Positions 55,595-64,000 of a DNA stretch of 64,000 bases are shown piece after piece (position 1 is the first letter of the stretch; every line of letters starts with the position of its first letter). The stretch is from assembly GCF_030272615.1 (NCBI RefSeq), contig NC_081405.1, positions 151,694,113-151,758,112 of the forward strand, in the 5' to 3' direction. This stretch comes from Cryptomeria japonica. Taxonomy: Eukaryota > Streptophyta > Pinopsida > Cupressales > Cupressaceae. Below the pieces are notes generated by a model, which did not search any database, had not been told where the DNA came from, and worked only from the letters and a program-made list of their open reading frames with translations. The position numbers and the translations under genes were made by a program.

Positions 55595-57058
55595 ATGGCA
55601 ACCTTTGCTTTCAAGAAGGATAGTTTAAGATTTGATGGAAGGAACTACACTCTCTGGAAAAGTTAGATGTAATGTCATTTGAGATGCTTTGGAGAAGAGT
55701 ACTAGGAGATTACTAAGAATATATATAATGTTTCTCAAAATGGTCCTACTACTTTGGATGAGATAAAGGAAGAAAAATTCAATATTAGAGCCAAGGAAGT
55801 ATTGATGAGTGCCTTGTCGAATTCTAAAATGACTAATGTGATGGACTTAGAGATTTCTCATGAGATCTGGATAAAGTTGGAGACCTTGCGTGAAGGTGAT
55901 AGTCATGTGAAGATTGATAAGTTGTAGAGCTTGAAGGGTAAATATGAGAATTCAAAGATGAGTGAAGATGAGAACATTACTTACTTTATGCAGAAAGTGA
56001 ATGAGCATGTGTGTAGAATTAGATGTGTTGGTGGAGTTTTACAAGAATCTAAGATTGTTGCTAAAGTGTTGAGATCCTTGCCTCCTGATTACAAACATAA
56101 AGTTGTTGTTATTGATGAAATCTAGACTGTGAAAATTGTGACAAGAGACATGCTAATTGGCAAACTTGTTGCTTTTGAGTTGAGTGAATTTAGAGACTCT
56201 CTTCCTAAGACTGAATCTTCATTCAAAGCTACTATGTTTGGGAAGTAGAGATATGATCTGAGAGAAATTTGTACAAGGGTATCTAGATATGAGAAAGAGA
56301 TGAAAGATATGGAAGATGAAGAAAGAGAGCTTGAGGAGCTTGAAGAACTTATTGCCAGAAGATTGTCTAAAGGTGTTGGTAAGTATGAAGGTAAGTTACC
56401 TCTTAAATGTTTTTCATGTAATAAGATAGGACATTTTGCATCAAGGTGTCCGAAAAGAGATAGAAATCCTAAGAAGCCATTTAAGCCATATAAGCCTAAA
56501 TATCAGAAGAAGTATTATTATGTTGCTGATGAAGGTGTGATAGATGATGAGTCAGATAAGGGAAATTCAAGAGATGAATTTATTTTCATTTCTATCAAGG
56601 AAGATGATCCTTTAACTACAAATTCTACAAGTTGTAGTAATGAGGAGAAATGTTTAGTTGCTAAAGTTGAGGAGAAAGATGAATGGGTAATTAACAATGG
56701 TTTCTCTCACCATATGACAGGTGATAAGAGTAAATTTGTAAACTTGGAAAGGTGTAATGGTGGTATAGTAAGATTTGGTGATAACACAACTTATGTAATC
56801 CGTGGTAGAGGTTCTATTTCTCTTGATGGTAAGCATAATATTGATGATGTGTTGTATGTTGAAGGTGTAAAGCATAATATTTTGAGTGTTGGTCAGATGG
56901 TTGATAAGGGATATAACTTGCAATTCAAGAATGAAAAATGTGAGATCTTGAGTAGCTCTGGAACTAAGATTGCATCAGGGACAAACACTAAAGGTAGTAT
57001 CTTTCACTTGAATGTTGGTGGTAAAAGTTGTTTGATTGCTTGGATTGATGAAAGTTAG
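55595..57058 (+). pseudogene. gag: Element H gag and protease region, broken
   Basis: ATG 55595 opens MATFAFKKDSLRFDGRNYTL, the same Gag start as in F and C. Stops interrupt at 55664, 55670, 55700, 55925, 56123 and 56246. From 56300 the frame is open: an acidic/coiled stretch (EDEERELEELEELIARR), an intact CX2CX4HX4C zinc knuckle (CFSCNKIGHFASRC, about 56408-56449) and an acidic linker. The protease motif reads VINNGFSHHMTG, so the catalytic DSG has become NNG. The open stretch ends at 57058 where Trp of the pre-integrase LWHKRM motif is preceded by a stop. Confidence 0.83.
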
Positions 57059-59354
57059 TTATGGCATAAAAGGATGTGTAATGTAAATTTTGATTGTATG
57101 GTTAAGATAAGTTCTACTCAAGCAGCGAGAGATCTACCAAAGTTAATAAAGCCCTCTAATCCGGTATGTAAGGAATGTCAATTAGGGAAGTAGATAAGAG
57201 TTACTTATAAAAGAAAATGGTATAATTCAAATGGTTTGTTGCATATGTGCATACTAATCTATGTGGTCCTTCTAGAGTAAGAAGTTTGTAGGATGACAGG
57301 TATTTCATGTTGCTAATTGATGATTATTTAAGAATGATGTGGGTTACCTTCTTAAGGGAGAAGTTTGAAGCGTTGGAGAAGTTCAAGATTTTCAAAGATA
57401 GACTTAAAATTGAGACTAGATTGAAGCTGAAGTGTTTGACATATAATAGAGGTGGAGAATTCACTTCTGATGAGTTTAATGCGTATTGTGAAGAGCATGG
57501 AGTTAAGAGACAGTTATTTGCTCCTAGGACACCACAAGAGAATGGTGTTATAGAGGGTAAGAATAGAACAACTCAAGAAGTTGCTAGAACAATGATGATT
57601 GAAGGAAATGTTCTGCATGTGTTTTGGAGAGAAGTTGTGAGTATTGTAGTCTACACTCTTAATTGAGTAAATGTCAAAGGTGATACTGGTAAGACTCCTT
57701 ATGAGTTATGGTTTGGTCATGCTCCTACTGTTAGATATTTTAAAAAAATTGGTTGTAAATGCTATATCAAAAGAGATGAAGATCTTGGAAAGTTTGATGC
57801 TAGATGCGATGAAGGAATCTCTCTTGGTTACTCTACTAAAAGTAGGGCCTATTGGTGTTTTAATAAAAAATTGAGAAAGATGGTTCAAAGTAATGATGTG
57901 AAGGTTGATGAAGGTAATGTGAGATAGATTAGATCTTGCGAATATGATTTTGATAATTAGGATGTCAGTTCAGATAAAGGAAAGCAAGTGCAAACCCAAA
58001 ATCAAGTTTAGATTGCTCTGGAGAAGCCTAAGAATGAAGGTGCAGATGCTAGTGTAGAAGAAAGAGTTCAAGAACCTAAAATTCAAGCAAATCCTAAAAT
58101 CTCTAGGTATGTAAGGTTAAATTATTCAGAAAATCGGATTATTGGTGATAAGAACAAAGGTGTGATGACTAGGAGAAGACTTGTTGAAGAAATTTGTTTG
58201 ATTTTTAAGATTTGAACCTAAAAATGTTGATGAAGCATGTAAAGATGAAAATTGGATTAAAGCTATGGAAGAAGAATTGAATCAGATTGAGAAAAATAAT
58301 ACATGGACTCTTGTTCCTAGACCTAAGGATAAAATGTAATTGGAACTAAATGGGTATTTCAGAATAAGTTGAATGAATAGGGTGAAGTTGTCCAAAATAA
58401 AGCTAGACTTGTTTGTAAAGGTTATTCACAAATGGAAAGAATTGATTATGAGGAGACTTTTTCTCTGGTAGCTAGAATTGAAGTTGTTAGATTATTTCTT
58501 AACTATGTTGCTCACAAAGATTTCATGGTTTATCAGATGGATGTCAAGTCAACCTTTCTTAATGGTGAATTGGAAGAAGAAGTATACATTGAGCAACCTG
58601 GTGGATTTCAGCTGACAGATAAAAAGGACATGATTTGTCAGTTGAAGAAGGCATTCTATGGATTGAAGGAAGTCCCTAGAGCTTGGTATGCTAGATTGGA
58701 TAAGTATTTGATGAAACTTGGATTCAATAAAGGTATTGCTGACAGTAATTTATATTTCAAGATTGATCAAAATAACATTTGTATTATTGAAGTTTTTGTT
58801 GATGACATTATCTTTGGAGGAAATGATTGCCTATGTAAGAAATTTGTTGAAGAGATGCAAAATGAATTCGACATGTCTATGATTGGTAAAATGAAATTCT
58901 TTTTGGGATTGCAAATTACTCGGTTGGATAAAGGTGTTTCCATATCTTAGTCTAAGTATGTGAAGGAATTGTTGAAGAAATTTGGTCTTGAAGATTCTAA
59001 ATCTGTTGGTACACCTATAGTGATCAGATGTAAGCTGAAAAAAGATAATGATTCTCCAAAAGATAATTAGACTAGATATAGATCTATGGTTGGTGGTTTG
59101 TTGTATTTGACTCAGATTAGACCTGATATAACAAATGCTATATGTCATGCTGCTAGATTTCAAGTTGATCCTTGGGAATCTCATGTTACTGCTATAAAAA
59201 AGATATTCAGATATTTGAAAGGGGCAGTTGATTTTTGTTTGTGGTATTTTAAGAATGATGACTTTACTTTGAGTTCTTTTACAGCTGTTGATTGGGCAGG
59301 TGATGTTGATGACCAGAAAAGTACTACAGGTGATGCATTTTTTTGGGTAATAAG
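57059..59354 (+). pseudogene. pol: Element H integrase, reverse transcriptase and RNase H start, broken
   Basis: The pre-integrase LWHKRMCNVNFD lies near 57059 and CKECQLGK near 57168. The integrase core at 57307-57666 includes the second Asp region changed to LTYNRGGEF (Asp to Asn), and RTPQENGVIEGKN with its Glu. RT is open at 58432-58950: [39 protein letters not shown] and FVDDIIFGG near 58795-58821. The thumb and RNase H continue to 59354, where FTAVDWAGDVDDQKSTTG has Ala in place of the first Asp of the usual TDADWAG. Element J then cuts the frame within the AFF motif. The remaining RNase H is not in the window. Confidence 0.82.
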
Positions 59355-60071
59355 TGTTGGAATCCAAGAACACTGAGAGGGAGGGGGGTAAATCTGTGTT
59401 CTATCAGTAATAGTAGTTTTGAACTTATTGCTTTTGAACTGGTTAACAGTAAATAAAGTTAAAGTGCATAAACCAAATAACACATAAATAAGCAACACCG
59501 TAACACCAATATTTATACATGGAAAAACCTGCTAAGGGAAAAACCACGGTGGGGTTGATACCCACAATAGCTATATACTTGATCAAGGTATACAAATATT
59601 ACATTGAGGGGATTGCATACGCAATCAGGCCAACTTCCTAGAGCTCACTGCTCAAATATAAGTCTCACTGACTTACACAGTATTACAAGATAATTACAAA
59701 CAAAAATGAACTCATAATATGCATCTAACCATGCTAGATAAGTCTCATTTTGAGCTCTGTTAACCCTCACTATGTACCAATTTTTCTAATGCTCTGTTCT
59801 ACTTTGTTCTACTATGTTTTGCTACTAGTTTAGACTGTGCACATGAAACTGCACACAAAAGTTCCAAATACACGTTACTAGGATGATGACTTAACCAGTT
59901 GTAAAGCAAAGTGAATGTCGGTTGAGTGTAGTGAATATCAGTTGACCCAAATAAAGCAAAATGATAAATTAATGAATCCCAATAAAGAATATCAACACTC
60001 AGAGATGAGTTGCCATCAATGATAACCCAAAATGCCATTATCCCTTACCGAATGAGTGTCAATTTCCAACA
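59355..60071 (-). repeat. Element J 3' LTR
   Basis: 717 bp. On the plus strand it reads TGTTGGAATCC to TTTCCAACA. Reverse-strand forms of the shared blocks are present: ccacggtgggg near 59545-59555, tacattgaggggattgcat near 59600, and gtctcactgacttac near 59661. A terminal hairpin has a 7-bp stem (59367-59373 with 59396-59402). The polypurine tract atctcccactttggcattga (reverse sense) begins at 60072. Confidence 0.85.
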
Positions 60072-60335
60072 ATCTCCCACTTTGGCATTGATGGCAACAC
60101 TCATGTGAAAAATGATGTTGTCCTTGAATCTGCCTCTAAATCTGCACATCTAACCTATACATGAATCTCCTATATACATCTGAGACTCCCCCTGAGAAAC
60201 ATATACATTTTTCACTATATTCCTCCCCCTTTGACATCAATGGCAAAGTGGGGTGCCCACAAAGAATTCTGTATAGCTATGTCGGTTCTATACAAGTTTC
60301 AAAATATTAGCATACATAGATTTAAAAAATAAAAA

Positions 60336-60850
60336 TTAAGAGTCCCAACCTTGCTTAAGAGAGTCAAGAATGGAAGTGAATTCATTCAAGAGACTGACAT
60401 AATATTCAATTTCTTCTGGTATGGTGGGATCCTGCTTCTGCATGTAAGATATACATTCAGTCTTGTGAACTAATAGATTATCCAACCTGGGACCTGTGAG
60501 ATTCTGGAGCTCAGTTGCTTGCTTTATTGTGTTTTCCCTTTCCTTTTCTAATTTCAAAATCTAATCCATGATTACCAACATTGGACCATCCAAAGAAGTT
60601 GTAAGGTTAGCTGTCATGTTGTAGGAGTTAGAAATATGAATCAAATTATTCCTACAATCTGAAAGTTGCTTGTCTAAGGAAGCTATAAGCTTGGAAAAAT
60701 CTAGACAAGTCTTATAAACTTTACGTCCTTCCTCCAATGCTATATCAATGGATTGCAAACAAATTTGGAGTATACCCTTTTTAGATGCAATCATTTGTAA
60801 GAATGTTTGTTTTTGGGCTTCTACAAATTTGTCCTTAGCCTCATTTATTC
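60336..60850 (-). pseudogene. Element J extra ORF: coiled-coil protein between pol and the 3' LTR
   Basis: On the minus strand, about 170 codons in one frame run from near 60850 (KDKFVEAQKQTFLQMIASKK) to the stop at 60336, with a single internal stop at 60561-60563. The protein is Leu/Lys/Glu-rich with heptad-like spacing (LDFSKLIASLDKQLSDCRNN; LEKERENTIKQATELQNL; IEYYVSLLNEFTSILDSL), so a coiled coil is likely. I see no signal peptide or convincing membrane segment. It ends about 260 bp before the LTR, where Sireviruses such as SIRE1 carry their so-called env-like ORF. Upstream (60850-61020) the reading frame decays before element K. Function unknown. Confidence 0.6.
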
Positions 60851-61023
60851 AAATTTTGAGAAAATAATCATAGTTCTTAGGGATGAAATTAATTAACTCT
60901 TACAGTTTACCAGATGAGCTTGCACTCTCTTGTGCCTGGAATTCAGGTACCAACCGGTTCAAAATTGTGCTTAATCATCTCTCTGTCTTTAGATTCCTCT
61001 TGGGGCAATTCTTGAGTTTCTTG

Positions 61024-62208
61024 TGTTAGACAGTTAAAATAACCAGAGAACAACTAAGAGGGGGGGTTGAATCAGTTTTCACCAGATTACTGAAACCTTA
61101 AGCATTTAAAACTTTATTACCAGAACACATAAACCAATAACTAGAATAATAGATATACCAATTAAGCACAAGCAACAATTAGAGAATAGATACCATCCAC
61201 ATGACACCAAGATTTGTAAGTGAAAAACCTGGTAAAGGGAAAAACCACTATGGGAAGCCTACCCACAGTCAAATAATACTTCTATAGTAAGTATGTGATT
61301 ACAAAATGAGGGGCCTACACTTGCAAGAAGGTCAACAGCCTAGTGCACAATGCTCATTACAAAACGAGTCTCACTGACTACATAAGAAATCCATACTACA
61401 ATCCAGAAGGAATAATGAACTGCAATAATAGCATCTCCTATGCCTGAGTACAATTCTGGTTAAGCTCAATACCAAAGGTCTTAAACCTCTTGCATAAACC
61501 CAACTCAATCACCTATGATCGACCAAGTCCTCTACATGAATCATTATTACATTATTCACTTTCATACCATTGATCTATAATGAGATCATACACATATATA
61601 TACAAACCCTAGACCTTAAACAATTAGGTCTTCCACCCAGACAACAAACCCATTACATAATTATAAAACATGTCAGCTTGAGGCCAAACAAATATCATCC
61701 AACCCATAAGTCATCCCGAAAACACATTGAGGAGTCCAATCAACATGTTACATTAAGTTCGTCCATAACCTAGATAACACCTGGCCCAATTTAGGTCCAC
61801 ACATGCTAAAGCAATGATCTCAATAAGTCAAGGCTCCAACACAATCACCATCAACATCCTGAAACTCTTCTAGAAGCCACACCAACACCACTTATTCATA
61901 GTATCAAAAGATCTTCAACAAAGATCTGCTAATGAAACCCTCAACGGATCAATAAACAAGGCTTACCAGCATATAGGATAGCATCTGATCACCAAACAAT
62001 ACCAACCGACTAAACATATATCTAAATATAATGAATAGAAAATCTAAGCCAAAACATACCGCAGTATACCATATCAACATGATCATACCAACCAGAAACC
62101 AAACATCCTACTGGGACCAACCAGATACCGGTAAACAGCCAAAGTAGCTAGTGTTGACATCAATGACAAAACATCAATGCAACACATAATTCCTCCAAAT
62201 TGCTAACA
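61024..62208 (-). repeat. Element K 3' LTR
   Basis: 1185 bp; plus strand TGTTAGACAG to TTGCTAACA. It has the reverse blocks gagtctcactgact near 61362 and aaaaaccactatgggaagcc near 61241, the near-palindrome at 62154-62169, and an imperfect terminal hairpin around gggggggttga (about 61046-61081). The polypurine tract atatccccctttggcattga (reverse sense) begins at 62209. Confidence 0.83.
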
Positions 62209-62582
62209 ATATCCCCCTTTGGCATTGATGGCAACACTAGATGTGAAAAATATCCAAGTGCCAAAAAATGCCAAACAAATCTCCCACACAAGAATATAGC
62301 AATGAAGTTTTGATCCATACTCTCCTTATAGATGATATCTCAGTTAAGCTCTAGAAATTTCTCCCCGTAATGTATATAACTCCTTAAGTTTTTCACATGA
62401 ATATATCTCCCCCTTTGACATCAATGCCAAGTATCTGACATAAATATCAAAGCAAAATCATAAACCATTGAATCAGAAGACTAACTACTCCCCCTAAGTA
62501 GTAGCATCACCACATCAATCTGGAATGAATAATAGCTCTGATAATGCATACCAAATTGATGCCAAATAGCATCAATCAGGTT
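62209..62582 (-). other. Element K 3' untranslated region
   Basis: Non-coding. Besides the tract next to the LTR, a further reverse-sense copy, tctccccctttgacatcaat, lies at 62407-62426. Confidence 0.65.
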
Positions 62583-62940
62583 TCTACCAAAGGGGCAGAA
62601 ACCCCTAATCTGTCTCTAAGGTACTAAAATGATTCTTTAGGTAAAGGTTTAGTGAGAATGTCTACAATCTACTCTTTAGTGTTCACATAAACCAATCTAA
62701 CAACATTTAATTTATTCCTAAAAACCCATTTAGTTCCAATAGAATTCTTATTTTTAGGTCGAGGAACTAAGATCCATGTGTTATTCTTTTCTATCCAATC
62801 TAATTCTTCTTCCATATATTTCATCCAACATTCATCTTTACATGCTTCAGTTACTCATACCGATTTAACTTGAGAAATTAAACATACCTCATCAACTGCC
62901 AATCTTCTTCTTGTCATCACTCCTTTCTTCTTATCCCCAT
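62583..62940 (-). pseudogene. pol: Element K pol remnant: RT start fused to RNase H end
   Basis: Minus-strand reading from 62940: DKKKGVMTRRRLAVDEVCLI, an acidic stretch with EEELDWIEKNNTWILVPRP, and [11 protein letters not shown] to about 62705. It then passes directly to VRLVYVNTKE, a stop, and IVDILTKPLPKESF...YLRDRLGVSAP to about 62590. The RT palm, catalytic box, thumb and most of RNase H, more than 1 kb in the related element C, are missing. The copy cannot encode an active enzyme. Confidence 0.82.
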
Positions 62941-62941
62941 G

Positions 62942-64000
62942 TGTAGGGGAAAAAGTGAGACTAAGTATGGAAACCCTAATCTCACTCTCATACACACTCA
63001 CGGAATACGAAAGAGCCTAGAGAGGTAACGCACGTTGGCTACTTCTTATGGGAAAGAGAGAGTCATGGATTACCTCTTAGGTTTTCTATTCCTTTGATGT
63101 AATTGAGAGAGAGGAATGATACACTATGCAATCTAACCTAAAAAGTAAGTAAGAAAGAAAACACTAATCTGAGAATGCAGATCAAAGAACAACTGATACA
63201 CTATTGAAAAGTATAGATCAAAAGGCAAAATCAGAGGTGCACCTATGTCTAAAATCTGAGTAGAAATGTTTGGGACCAAGGTGCCACACCACTATCCTGG
63301 TTCTGCAATTCTGGAGTTGAAACTAACAGGAGGGATTCTGGAGTCTGCAAAGTGATGTTCTGCCAAGTCCTACTGATAGAGGGTAGGACCAGGGCACCAT
63401 GCCCCTGTCCTTAGGGATTTTTTCAAGATCTGCAACCTAGAACTGTCCCTATGTGCTCTTCTAGTCCCAAAACTTCTAGCAATGCTCGGATCTGAACCCA
63501 TACCTGAAGCTAAAAAAGAGGGTTTGGGGGTGGCTATATAGGGTTTTGCCTTAGTTAAACCCCCATGCTAGTGATTTCCACCTCCACGAATAGCTGATAA
63601 TGTACTGAAAATATGTGTGCATGATCCTAAGAATGAAAGTAAACAACCTAGAGCAACCCTAAAGAGTAAATCCTAATTTCTTATAATTGACAAAGTAAAT
63701 GCTCTAAATCCAATATGCAAAGTGATCTAAAGCATGAATGTGAATCAAAATGAAGCTTATGCGAAGACACAAAAACAACATGAAACCATACCCAACCCCA
63801 AGGGACAGGTACAAGCCAATCGTCAATCGGTGATCTCCTATTGTTCTTCTATATATTCAAAAGCCCCCAATTGATAAAATGAAGCTTGATGAATGTTTGA
63901 TGGATGAATTTTGAATGTTGTTGAAGACTTCAAAGATCTACTCTTTCGCTGTAAAGGAGGCTCTAATACTCCAAAAACCTACTCTTAGATTCTTAGAAGA
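62942..64000. mobile_element. Sequence L: probable LTR of a further element, runs off the window
   Basis: It begins TGTAGGGGAAAAAGTGAG where element K's pol stops. It has no coding signal and contains a TATA-like ggctatataggg near 63532-63543 on the plus strand. Two related stretches (accaaggtgccacaccacta near 63278 and ggaccagggcaccatgcccc near 63388) lie about 110 bp apart. The TG start at an abrupt junction and the TATA-like site fit an LTR, but no TSD or second end is in view. Confidence 0.5.

Larger units (their letters stand above)
30562..59354 (+). mobile_element. Element H: decayed copia retrotransposon, split by element F and cut by J
   Basis: The 5' LTR starts at 30562, is interrupted after 199 bp by element F, and resumes at 54367 to end at 55538. 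A PBS, gag, protease, integrase, RT and part of RNase H follow, up to 59354 where minus-strand element J begins. The link between the two LTR parts is inferred: the left part has a proper LTR start but no end, the right part a proper end but no start, and F sits between them with a perfect TSD. Stops throughout make it inactive. It must be older than F and J. Confidence 0.82.
59355..62941 (-). mobile_element. Element J: minus-strand copia-type element, 3' end only, holding element K
   Basis: The 3' LTR (59355-60071), a polypurine tract just beyond it on the minus strand, an untranslated region and an unusual ORF (60336-60850) are visible before element K interrupts at 61024. J cuts element H's RNase H after ataag (59350-59354), the likely TSD; the other copy is outside the window. 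No pol of J is in view, so its family is inferred from the TGTTGG start, the palindrome/polypurine arrangement and the terminal hairpin. Confidence 0.75.
61024..62941 (-). mobile_element. Element K: minus-strand copia element, 3' LTR and deleted pol
   Basis: The LTR 61024-62208 is followed on the minus strand's upstream side by a polypurine tract, an untranslated region and the pol end. A large internal deletion joins the start of RT to the end of RNase H. The pol is cut at about 62941 by sequence L. The left flank tcttg (61019-61023) is the probable TSD copy. Confidence 0.8.

Overview
The window is plant nuclear DNA made almost entirely of retrotransposons inserted into one another. All recognisable coding sequence is Ty1/copia gag-pol, apart from one decayed pentatricopeptide-repeat (PPR) gene, one unrecognised multi-block gene and one extra retroelement ORF. 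The AT-rich sequence, 1.2-1.5 kb LTRs, many decayed copies and lack of any intact host gene suggest a large repeat-rich genome. My guess is a gymnosperm, but that rests on general appearance, not on a search.

Layout. 1-5942: 3' half of a decayed copia element (A) holding a 1.48-kb solo LTR. 5943-7235: a 1.3-kb alternating purine/pyrimidine microsatellite. 7236-15684: old debris: a minus-strand copia reverse-transcriptase relic, an array of four hairpins, a PPR pseudogene, a minus-strand open region of unknown nature and a nested tandem duplication. 15690-28749: copia element C, broken by many stops, with perfect target-site duplications (TSDs). Inside its 3' LTR sits a young, complete copia element D (22416-28409; LTRs differ at 5 of 885 positions by my count), whose gag-pol frame is open except for one TAG.

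30562-59354 is the deepest stack. Copia element H has its 5' LTR split by copia element F (30761-54361, TSD atcca). F is split just before its 3' LTR by a 16.5-kb insertion G that carries a long unrecognised protein-coding sequence. G in turn holds a non-autonomous LTR element I (about 40369-48174) and a second solo LTR (49615-51235) of the same family as the one in A. H is cut off by minus-strand element J (from 59355), which holds minus-strand element K (from 61024), which is cut by a further LTR-like sequence L (62942 to the window end).

A, C, F, H, J and K share TGTTGG- or TGTTAG-type LTR starts and most share a polypurine tract preceded by a near-palindrome. A, C, F and H also have an FVDDIIFGG-type reverse transcriptase. 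Together these point to a Sirevirus-like (SIRE/Maximus) group, while D looks like the Tork/Tnt1 group. The most interesting signal I see is a hairpin at the 3' end of these LTRs: the stem sequence differs from family to family but its complementarity is kept, around a conserved pyrimidine loop. I saw no defence system, CRISPR array, operon, rRNA or tRNA gene, and no intact host gene.
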